From positions 1 through 5,770 of the forward strand of contig JAQSYS010000127.1 of assembly GCA_029256005.1 (NCBI GenBank): DNA of 5,770 bases, read 5' to 3'. Under the pieces are notes generated by a model. It was given only the letters and a program-made list of their open reading frames with translations, searched no databases and was not told where the DNA came from. A program made the translations under genes and the position numbers. Positions 1-5,347 of this stretch are shown here, piece after piece. This stretch comes from Sedimentibacter sp. (GTDB lineage Bacteria; Bacillota; Clostridia; Tissierellales; Sedimentibacteraceae). Each line of letters starts with the position of its first letter. The first letter of the stretch is position 1.

Positions 1-173
1 TTGTGATGAATTGCATTAATGATAATTTGTTTGGCTTTTTCATGCCCTGTTTTTGCTTTCCCTTGTATTTCAGGTACAGGCGCTTGTTCGTTTTTTGCAA
101 AATGTTGTTTTTTATTGCTTTCGGTTCCATGCGGTTCTCGTGGGTCTGGTCTTCTCATACCTGCTTTTGCCAT
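1..173 (-). CDS. Small basic hypothetical protein, C-terminus cut by window edge
   Basis: I read this gene directly from the minus strand: ATG at 173-171, open for 57 complete codons to the left edge, with a good Shine-Dalgarno GAGGTG at 184-179 spaced 5 nt from the ATG. The visible protein begins MAKAGMRRPDPREPHG and is hydrophilic. It is rich in Lys, Arg, His, Pro and Gln, with no signal peptide or membrane segment. A proline-rich stretch (APVPEIQGKAK, residues 31-41) is followed by a more helical, Lys-rich part that turns hydrophobic near residues 50-55 (IIINAI). There is no cysteine, so a metal or Fe-S role is not suggested by the visible part. I do not recognise a characterised family; it resembles short hypothetical proteins of Clostridia, but that is from memory. 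It lies 92 nt after the MOSC gene on the same strand, behind its own candidate promoter, so it need not belong to the cofactor pathway. Coding status is fairly secure, function unknown. Confidence 0.7.
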   Translation of the reverse strand, partial: MAKAGMRRPDPREPHGTESNKKQHFAKNEQAPVPEIQGKAKTGHEKAKQIIINAIHH

Positions 174-200
174 AAAATCACCTCGAATATATTGTGATTA

Positions 201-230
201 ATTTTAAGGTATTTATTCACTTCTACTCAA
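201..230 (-). promoter_or_regulatory. Candidate sigma-A promoter for the small hypothetical gene
   Basis: On the minus strand TTGAGT (230-225) and TAAAAT (206-201) are separated by 18 nt, which would start transcription about 20 nt before the start codon at 173. A second option a little upstream is TTGATA (256-251) with a perfect TATAAT (235-230), but its 15-nt spacer is short. The whole gap 174-265 is very AT-rich, so chance matches are likely. I see no hairpin followed by a T-run that would separate this gene from the MOSC gene. Confidence 0.35.
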
Positions 231-265
231 TTATAATTTTTTTCATGTGTTATCAATATCAGATA

Positions 266-700
266 TTACTTCAAGACAACTATTTCATCTCCGGCTTTAA
301 TCCAACCTGGCTTTAAAACTTTAGTAAATATACCTTCTCTCGGCATAACGCAATCGCCTACAAGATTTCTTATAGCACAACCCATATGACATTCTTTTCC
401 TATTTGAGTAACTTCCATTTCTGTTTCACCTATTTGCAGCTTAGTTCCTATTGGAAGTTCATATAGTATTATCCCTTCTGTTGTAAGGTTTTCTGCAAAT
501 GCTCCAACACACAATCCATTTAGTTTTTCTTTGTCTAACTTATCGATACTTTCTTGAGCTAACAAGCTAACCTGTCTATGCCAGTTGCCTGCATGTGCAT
601 CACCAACAAGACCATGATTGATTTCAAAATACCCTTTTTCAATCGGTTCTTTTGGAACTCCCTTTGTTTCACTTATATTTACAGCTAATACTTTTGCCAT
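266..700 (-). CDS. Small MOSC-domain protein
   Basis: A 144-residue protein consisting of essentially one MOSC domain, the beta-barrel fold first defined in the C-terminus of Moco sulfurases and also found in YiiM-like proteins. Visible hallmarks are HGLVGDAHAG (residues 29-38), a following WHRQVSLL, GAFAENLTTEGI (66-77), and the IGKECHMGC segment (100-108). In that segment Cys104 is the position expected to carry persulfide sulfur or contact the cofactor; Cys108 and Cys117 are also present. Short stand-alone MOSC proteins are common beside moaC and mog in Clostridia. Their proposed role is sulfur transfer to, or binding of, Moco, but this is not firmly established. I place the start at the ATG at 700, not the in-frame TTG at 715, because GGGAGA at 713-708 is an ideally placed Shine-Dalgarno for the ATG and would be coding if TTG were used. 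No signal peptide, so cytoplasmic. It follows moaC by 54 nt and has its own candidate promoter. Confidence 0.9.
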   Translation of the reverse strand: MAKVLAVNISETKGVPKEPIEKGYFEINHGLVGDAHAGNWHRQVSLLAQESIDKLDKEKLNGLCVGAFAENLTTEGIILYELPIGTKLQIGETEMEVTQIGKECHMGCAIRNLVGDCVMPREGIFTKVLKPGWIKAGDEIVVLK

Positions 701-707
701 CTTTTTA

Positions 708-713
708 TCTCCC
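708..713 (-). promoter_or_regulatory. Shine-Dalgarno of the MOSC gene (fixes the start)
   Basis: GGGAGA on the minus strand ends 7 nt before the ATG at 700. A reading that starts at the in-frame TTG at 715 would swallow this site, and I see no comparable site ahead of that TTG, so the ATG is preferred. Confidence 0.7.
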
Positions 714-739
714 AATAATTTTTATATTTAAAATATATT

Positions 740-768
740 ATTATCCATGCATCTCTATTTTCTTTCAA
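740..768 (-). promoter_or_regulatory. Candidate internal sigma-A promoter upstream of the MOSC gene
   Basis: On the minus strand TTGAAA (768-763) and GATAAT (745-740) each match the sigma-A consensus at five of six positions and are separated by exactly 17 nt. The -35 box overlaps the last codons of moaC and the -10 box lies in the 54-nt gap. A transcript would start near 733, giving a leader of about 33 nt before the MOSC start codon. This gap is the longest inside the cofactor cluster, where the other junctions are 10 nt or less. AT-richness raises the chance of a false match, but box quality and spacing together are better than elsewhere in the window. Confidence 0.5.
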
Positions 769-1228
769 AAATTCCTGATTTACCGCCTGATTTTTTCATT
801 AGCATTACATCAGATATTATCATTTCTCTATCAATAGCCTTGCACATATCATAAATAGTGAGTCCTGCAATTGAAACTGCCGTCAATGCTTCCATTTCAA
901 CACCTGTTTGACCGGAATTTTTAACTGTTGCAGTTATTTCAACTTTATTTTCTTCAAAGTCTAAAGCAAAATTTATGTCGCATCCTGAAATCATAATCGG
1001 GTGACACATTGGAATAATATCAGAGGTTTTTTTTGCTCCCATTATTCCTGCAACCTGTGCAACTGAAAGAACATCACCTTTTTTTATGCTTCCTTCTTTT
1101 ATTCTTTCCAATGTTTCTCTTTTCATATACACACAGCCGTAAGCAACTGCTTCTCTTAATGTATCTTGTTTTTCACTGACATCAACCATTTTGGCTCTGC
1201 CTTGTTCATTGATATGAGTTAATTCCAT
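755..1228 (-). CDS. moaC: Cyclic pyranopterin monophosphate synthase MoaC
   Basis: MoaC converts the MoaA product, 3',8-cyclo-7,8-dihydro-GTP, into cPMP in the cytoplasm; the family forms hexamers. The 157 residues match the usual full length. Visible family signatures are the opening LTHINEQGRAKMVDVSEK, KKGDVLSVAQVAGI with Lys50, IIPMCHP with His76, GVEMEALTAVS with Glu111 and Glu113, and IYDMCKA with Asp127 and Lys130. These align, one position shifted, with the E. coli active-site residues Lys51, His77, Glu112, Glu114, Asp128 and Lys131. The end carries the usual KSGGKSG segment (146-152). I choose the ATG at 1228: GGAGG at 1238-1234 sits 5 nt before it, whereas an in-frame TTG at 1240 would lie on top of that site. 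The gene starts one base after the moaA stop codon, so the two are almost certainly translated from one message. All catalytic residues are present; nothing suggests decay. Confidence 0.97.
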   Translation of the reverse strand: MELTHINEQGRAKMVDVSEKQDTLREAVAYGCVYMKRETLERIKEGSIKKGDVLSVAQVAGIMGAKKTSDIIPMCHPIMISGCDINFALDFEENKVEITATVKNSGQTGVEMEALTAVSIAGLTIYDMCKAIDREMIISDVMLMKKSGGKSGIFERK

Positions 1229-1229
1229 T

Positions 1230-2186
1230 TTAACCTCCAATTTGAAACATCATTCTGTCTGTATCGCTTTTTCCTTCAGTCTCCAAATGATGTTCCTCAG
1301 GTTTATTATAAACAGCATTTTTAATAACATCAATTAATTTTTGCTCATCATTTAAATATGGCTTCAAATTAATTTCCTCCGCTGAATGTAGACATGGTTT
1401 AATAGTACCTGTTGATGTCAGACGTATGCGGTTGCAATCAGAGCAGAACTTGCAGCTTACAGGACTTATAAGTCCTATAGAGCCTATAGCACCAGGCATT
1501 TTATAAACCGATGCCACTCTGCTGTCATCCTGGATTGGTACTAATTCAGGAAATCTTTCAATTATTTCTTCAACCTTCATGCTGCATTTGTCAAAATATT
1601 TTTGTCCTTCACCGATAGGCATGAGCTCTATGAATCTCACTTGAATAGGAGAATCCATAGTAAGTTTAATAAAATCGCCTATTTCATCATCATTGACATT
1701 CTTCATTAAAACAACGTTAAGTTTTACCGGTACCATATCAAGGCTTAAGCATTTTTCAATCGCACTGAAAACTTTGTTTATATCTCCATGTCTAGTAATC
1801 TTTTTAAATTTATCACTCTGTAATGTATCGAGACTAATATTTACTCGCTTTAAACCTGCTTTTTTTAAATCATCAGCCATGTCAGCAAGGAGCATTCCAT
1901 TTGTTGTCAGTGAAATGTCATTTATATCAGGCATTGAAGCTGTATGCTTTATTAGCTTGTCTAACCCTTTCAAAACAAGAGGCTCTCCTCCTGTAAATCT
2001 GACTTTTTTAACACCAAGGGCTGCACATGCTGTAATTACTTTTTCCACTTCTTCAAAGCGCAATATTTCCTCATGGCATATTTTATCTATACCGTCTTCC
2101 GGCATGCAATAAATACATCTTAAATTGCATCTATCAGTAAGGGACACCCTTAAATAATCTATGTTTCTTCCTTTTTTATCAAGCAT
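1230..2186 (-). CDS. moaA: GTP 3',8-cyclase MoaA (radical SAM)
   Basis: MoaA uses S-adenosylmethionine and two [4Fe-4S] clusters to rearrange GTP to 3',8-cyclo-7,8-dihydro-GTP, the first step of Moco synthesis. At 318 residues it is close to the usual family length. The N-terminal radical SAM motif is CxxxCxxC at Cys20, Cys24 and Cys27, preceded by Arg13 in YLRVSLTDR. FTGGEPL (64-70) is the SAM-binding GGEP element. The C-terminal cluster ligands are Cys248, Cys251 and Cys265 in FCSDCNRIRL and IKPCLHS, with Arg253 and Arg255 matching the GTP-contacting arginines known from S. aureus MoaA. The protein ends in Gly317-Gly318, the conserved Gly-Gly tail that reaches into the active site. One extra cysteine, Cys245, precedes the C-terminal ligands. 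The start ATG at 2186 overlaps the preceding TAA by one base (TAATG), with AAGGAG at 2199-2194 as Shine-Dalgarno. The two oxygen-sensitive clusters fit an anaerobic or microaerobic cytoplasm. Confidence 0.98.
   Translation of the reverse strand: MLDKKGRNIDYLRVSLTDRCNLRCIYCMPEDGIDKICHEEILRFEEVEKVITACAALGVKKVRFTGGEPLVLKGLDKLIKHTASMPDINDISLTTNGMLLADMADDLKKAGLKRVNISLDTLQSDKFKKITRHGDINKVFSAIEKCLSLDMVPVKLNVVLMKNVNDDEIGDFIKLTMDSPIQVRFIELMPIGEGQKYFDKCSMKVEEIIERFPELVPIQDDSRVASVYKMPGAIGSIGLISPVSCKFCSDCNRIRLTSTGTIKPCLHSAEEINLKPYLNDEQKLIDVIKNAVYNKPEEHHLETEGKSDTDRMMFQIGG
1234..1238 (-). promoter_or_regulatory. Shine-Dalgarno of moaC inside the last codons of moaA
   Basis: The GGAGG core, in the context TTGGAGGTTAAAATG, lies within the last two sense codons of moaA (GGA GGT, Gly-Gly) immediately before the moaA TAA stop at 1232-1230. 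Spacing to the moaC ATG at 1228 is 5 nt. This decides the moaC start and ties its translation to passage of ribosomes through the end of moaA. Confidence 0.85.
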
Positions 2187-4099
2187 TAGTCTGCTCCTTG
2201 TAAAATAATTGTGCCAGCATTTGAGTAATCATATCCGCCAAGTTCATCAAGCTTTTCCTTGAATTCAGTTGATTTTATAGTTTCAATAAACTCTTTAATT
2301 ATATCAGAATCTAAGTACTCTAATGGAATTGCCAAGTCGTATTCTTCATTGCACACAGGCACAAAATCAAGCCCCATCAAAGATGCTGCTGAATAAACTC
2401 CAAGCCCTGCATCTGCATCCCCTGCCTCAACTGCTGCTGCCACTGCAAGATGTGTAAATTCTTCTCTGAAATAACCGTTTATTCTATTTAAATCAATATT
2501 TAATTTATTTAAATTATAATCCAAAAGAAGTCTTGTTCCGGAACCTCTTTGTCTGTTAACAAATTTAACATCTTCTCTTGAAAGATCTTCAAACTTATTG
2601 ATATTTTTCGGATTACCTTTCGCAACCATAAACCCTTGAATCCTGTTTACACATTTAACCAATGCAATTTTTTTGCCTGGCACATATTTTTTCAAATAAG
2701 AAGCATTATATTCACCTGTTGCCATATCTAACAAATGTGTTGGAGCCATATGCGTCTCGCCGGTTTTTAAAGCCATTAGGCCACCTGTGCTTCCAACATT
2801 AGAGGAAGATAGGAAATATTTTTTATTTTTACTATGCATAATATCAGCAGCTATATCAATTATTGGGTCATGACTTCCAATACATACCAAGGTATTTTTA
2901 ACCTTCTCCTCAGGGCTCAATAATCTAACCTTTACTTTAGTGCCTGCTTCTATTCCTTCAATACTTTGATCTATTTCTAAAACCCCATCTGCATTAACAA
3001 GTGACATGGTCGCGCCTGCTCCTCTTGTCAATGGTGTTGCAACGTATTTGTCACCGATATAGCCAAGCTTAACTCTAACAAACTCATGGTACTTCAAGGA
3101 AGACATGCAACGTCTTGTAAGAGTTGCTTCAACGATTTTTTTATCTCCAGTTTCAAGCCCCTGAAAACTGTAAATAATAGGCTTTGCAATTTCTTCCATT
3201 ACAAAATAAGCTGAAACAGGATAGCCGGGTATTCCTATAATTGGCTTTTTATTTATCATTCCCATCATAACAGGCTTTCCTGGTTTTATTGCCACGCCGT
3301 GTATAACCAATTCCCCTATGTCACTAATAACTGATGATGTGAAGTCCTCACGACCCGCTGATGATCCTGCATTTATTAAAACCATGTCGTTTTCTTCACT
3401 TGCCTTTAATACAGTCTGTTTTATAAGCTCATAATCATCCTTAACAATATTGTACCGTCTTGGTATTCCACCCCAGTCACTTACTTGTGCTGAAAAAGTT
3501 CTTGAATTGAAATCAATTATATCTCCAACCTTTAGCTCAGTTCCTGGTTCAACAATTTCTGTACCTGTTGGAATTATTCCAACTGATGGTTTTTTATAAA
3601 CCTCCAGAACGTTTATTCCTCCAGCAATTAATGCTCCGATATCAACCGGTCTAATCTTGTGATTTGAAGGAACAATAAGTTGATTTTCTACTATGTCTTC
3701 TCCTAAAGGCCTTATGTTTTGCCATGGTGCTGCACTTTGGTAAATCTCAACATGTGTTTCATCAACCTTAATTAAATCCTCAACCATTATAACACAATCA
3801 AATTCTTTTGGTATTGGGTCTCCTGTATCTACGACAATATAATCAGTCTCTTCCGTGAGAAGTATATGATTCCTATCAGATGCAGTAAATGTTTTTTCGC
3901 TTTTGCTGGCAATGCCGTCCATTGCCGATGAATTATAGTGAGGAGATGATAATTTAGCAAATATTGCTTTTGATGTTACTCTTCCGTTAGCATCCCAAGT
4001 ATTTAATATTTCTGTTTCTTTATTTAATGGTCCAAGTTTATCTAAATAAATATTTAATGCTTCATCTAGTTCATAATTGGACAAATAGACATTTTGCAT
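2186..4099 (-). CDS. MoeA fused to a C-terminal PBP-like domain
   Basis: A 637-residue two-part protein. Residues 1 to about 395 are a full MoeA (molybdopterin molybdenumtransferase) module: SAMDG (58-62; Asp61 matches the essential E. coli Asp59), DTGDPIP (91-97), PTGTEIV (177-183), AGSSAGREDF (244-253), IHGVAIKPGKP (266-276), IPGYPVSAY (290-298) and the domain IV beta-barrel to VRLL (391-394). Residues about 400-637 form a type-2 periplasmic-binding-protein-like domain (the PBP_like family seen on MoeA proteins, distantly like LysR effector and TupA/ModA domains). It has IGSHDPIID (407-415), SSNVGSTGG (432-440), VNRIQGF (484-490), NRQRGSGTR (515-523) and EYDLAIP (586-592). There is no signal peptide or membrane helix, so the binding domain is cytoplasmic and not a transporter subunit. 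Start: ATG at 4099 behind AGGAGGG (4111-4105). By inference the PBP-like part binds molybdate, tungstate or a pterin and feeds or gates metal insertion; the ligand is unproven. The architecture is known in anaerobes and archaea. Confidence 0.93.
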   Translation of the reverse strand: MQNVYLSNYELDEALNIYLDKLGPLNKETEILNTWDANGRVTSKAIFAKLSSPHYNSSAMDGIASKSEKTFTASDRNHILLTEETDYIVVDTGDPIPKEFDCVIMVEDLIKVDETHVEIYQSAAPWQNIRPLGEDIVENQLIVPSNHKIRPVDIGALIAGGINVLEVYKKPSVGIIPTGTEIVEPGTELKVGDIIDFNSRTFSAQVSDWGGIPRRYNIVKDDYELIKQTVLKASEENDMVLINAGSSAGREDFTSSVISDIGELVIHGVAIKPGKPVMMGMINKKPIIGIPGYPVSAYFVMEEIAKPIIYSFQGLETGDKKIVEATLTRRCMSSLKYHEFVRVKLGYIGDKYVATPLTRGAGATMSLVNADGVLEIDQSIEGIEAGTKVKVRLLSPEEKVKNTLVCIGSHDPIIDIAADIMHSKNKKYFLSSSNVGSTGGLMALKTGETHMAPTHLLDMATGEYNASYLKKYVPGKKIALVKCVNRIQGFMVAKGNPKNINKFEDLSREDVKFVNRQRGSGTRLLLDYNLNKLNIDLNRINGYFREEFTHLAVAAAVEAGDADAGLGVYSAASLMGLDFVPVCNEEYDLAIPLEYLDSDIIKEFIETIKSTEFKEKLDELGGYDYSNAGTIILQGAD

Positions 4100-4104
4100 T
4101 TTAT

Positions 4105-4111
4105 CCCTCCT
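4105..4111 (-). promoter_or_regulatory. Shine-Dalgarno overlapping the moeA stop codon
   Basis: AGGAGGG on the minus strand shares its first two bases with the TAG stop of moeA (4112-4110) and lies 5 nt before the ATG of the MoeA-PBP fusion. It is the strongest ribosome-binding site in the window and confirms the start at 4099. Confidence 0.8.
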
Positions 4112-5336
4112 AAAACTTATACACGTTTACAATTTGACCTTCCTTGATGCCTTCTTCGTTTCTTTCAATTTTTATATAACCCCATGCCTTGGAAAAGCTG
4201 GTAATAAGTCCTGATTTTCCAAATACGGGTGAAGCAATTAATTCATTTCCTTTTTCATCTATAGTAACAGGAAGGTATTCTTCTCGTCCCTTTGCCTTGT
4301 GATAATTTAGTTTAAACCTGCATGTAACAGGAAATTCTTTATATTTATGTTCTGTTATTTTTTCAATATAATACTTTACCATGACCTGAAATATCACAGC
4401 GCATGCAAGAGGATGTCCAGGAAGTCCAAATATTATTTTTTCTTTTGATTTACCAATAATGGTAGGTTTGCCTGGCTTTACGGATATTCCGTGTACCAAA
4501 AGCTCACCGTCCTCTAAATCTTTTATAACATTAAGTGTATTGTCTTTTTTTCCAACTGAGCTTCCTCCTGAAGTCAAAACAATATCGCACTCTTGAACAG
4601 CCTTTTCCATGGTGCTCTTCAACAACTCATATTCATCTTTAATGAGGCCATAATTAACTGGTATACATCCTTTGTCTTCTATCAAGGAATAAAGCAAGTA
4701 AGTGTTGATGTCTCTGATTTGACCTGGCATAATGCTTTGAGATGGATGTACCACCTCATCACCTGTAGAAATTATTCCAATTTTAGGTTTTCTGAATACT
4801 TCAACCTCAAAAAAACCTAGACTTGAAAGAACCCCTATTTCATAGGCTCTCAACTTTGTGCCTTTCTTTATTACTATCTCATTCTTTTTAATATCTTCGC
4901 CTACTTCTATAACATTTTCACCAGGTGAGGTGGCTTTAGAAGTTAGTATTGTAGTATCATCCAGTTTTTCAGTATACTCAATCATTATTACTGAGTCAGC
5001 ACCATTTGGAAGCATACCTCCGGTTGGAACGTAGTAGCATTGTCCGGGAATGCTAATTTCTCCTTCTGCTTTCAGTCCCATCAAAACTTCACCTTTTAAA
5101 TCAAGGATTGATTGAATTGATTCACTTGCTCCAAAAACATCTCTCGAATAAACAGCATAGCCGTCTACGGTTGATCTTCTGAAATCAGGCACATTTTCTT
5201 CTGCAATTATATCGTTTTTCAATATTCTTCCTGTTGCTTCAAGAAGAGTTACCAATTCACCCTCTAATATATTATTGAAATTTTCATCAATTAATTTTGA
5301 AGTATCCTTTACTGTAAGCACATTAAATAAATCCAT
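4110..5336 (-). CDS. moeA: Molybdopterin molybdenumtransferase MoeA (stand-alone)
   Basis: MoeA takes adenylated molybdopterin, hydrolyses the AMP and ligates the metal oxyanion to the dithiolene to give Mo- or W-molybdopterin; the family acts as a cytoplasmic dimer. Length, 408 residues, is normal for the four-domain protein. Visible motifs are VDGYAV (57-62; Asp58 matches E. coli Asp59), PTGGMLPNGADSVI (104-117), STGDEVV (190-196), DINTYLL (209-215), TSGGSSVGKKDN (255-266), VHGISVKPGKP (281-291) and GLPGHPLA (304-311). Domain IV follows to the C-terminus, including GREEYLPV (350-357). It is clearly diverged from the MoeA module next door: here TGDE, there TGTE; here SGGSS, there AGSS. The ATG at 5336 follows AGGAG (5347-5343) by 6 nt, and that site includes part of the TAG stop of the upstream mog gene. 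The 9-nt gap on one side and 10-nt gap on the other show it is in the middle of an operon. It is probably the canonical MoeA; whether it serves Mo, W or both cannot be read from sequence. Confidence 0.97.
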   Translation of the reverse strand: MDLFNVLTVKDTSKLIDENFNNILEGELVTLLEATGRILKNDIIAEENVPDFRRSTVDGYAVYSRDVFGASESIQSILDLKGEVLMGLKAEGEISIPGQCYYVPTGGMLPNGADSVIMIEYTEKLDDTTILTSKATSPGENVIEVGEDIKKNEIVIKKGTKLRAYEIGVLSSLGFFEVEVFRKPKIGIISTGDEVVHPSQSIMPGQIRDINTYLLYSLIEDKGCIPVNYGLIKDEYELLKSTMEKAVQECDIVLTSGGSSVGKKDNTLNVIKDLEDGELLVHGISVKPGKPTIIGKSKEKIIFGLPGHPLACAVIFQVMVKYYIEKITEHKYKEFPVTCRFKLNYHKAKGREEYLPVTIDEKGNELIASPVFGKSGLITSFSKAWGYIKIERNEEGIKEGQIVNVYKF

Positions 5337-5342
5337 TTATTA

Positions 5343-5347
5343 CTCCT
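5343..5347 (-). promoter_or_regulatory. Shine-Dalgarno overlapping the mog stop codon
   Basis: AGGAG on the minus strand shares its first two bases with the TAG stop codon of the mog-type gene (5348-5346). It is spaced 6 nt from the moeA ATG, supporting that start and coupling the two genes. Confidence 0.75.

Noticed and set aside
3..201. Two short plus-strand frames at the left edge
   Set aside because: Both are the reverse of the minus-strand small gene, which has the better start, ribosome-binding site and composition. Their Phe/Cys-rich products look like mirror translations.
223..246. Seven-codon minus-strand frame (MKKIIIE) in the 92-nt gap, considered as a leader peptide
   Set aside because: No ribosome-binding site precedes it and no alternative hairpins or terminator follow it.
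251..265. TATC/GATA inverted repeat just after the MOSC stop, considered as terminator or operator
   Set aside because: The arms are only 4 bp of mostly A-T pairs and no stable GC stem with a T-run follows on the minus strand.
701..715. Start of the MOSC protein at TTG 715, adding five residues
   Set aside because: The extra codons overlap the GGGAGA ribosome-binding site that serves the ATG at 700, and the MOSC family normally begins with a segment like MAKVLAVNIS.
725..737. Short AT palindrome (ATATTT/AAATAT) in the moaC-MOSC gap
   Set aside because: Such symmetry is expected by chance in sequence made almost only of A and T, and it is too weak for a terminator.
652..837. Plus-strand 61-codon frame over the moaC-MOSC gap
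   Set aside because: Hydrophobic low-complexity product from AT-rich sequence, with no ribosome-binding site, overlapping two real genes on the other strand.
1229..1240. Start of MoaC at TTG 1240, adding four residues
   Set aside because: That TTG is part of the ribosome-binding region and lies within moaA; the ATG at 1228 fits the family N-terminus and the spacing.
1693..2112. Plus-strand open frame of 139 codons inside moaA
   Set aside because: It is antisense to a fully conserved enzyme with intact motifs, has no convincing ribosome-binding site, and its Phe/Ser/Ile-rich composition is what the reverse of an AT-rich gene gives.
2186..4099. Possibility that the MoeA-PBP fusion is an artefact of a lost stop codon or assembly error
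   Set aside because: The MoeA module runs to its normal end and continues in frame through a short linker into a complete second domain, an architecture known from other anaerobes.
3230..4500. Similar DNA stretches in the two moeA genes, considered as a direct repeat or recent duplication
   Set aside because: The similarity is limited to codons of shared MoeA motifs (for example KPGKP and the preceding HG); the proteins are otherwise well diverged, so this is old paralogy.
4593..4820. Plus-strand 75-codon frame inside moeA
   Set aside because: Antisense to conserved MoeA domains with no sign of its own initiation site.
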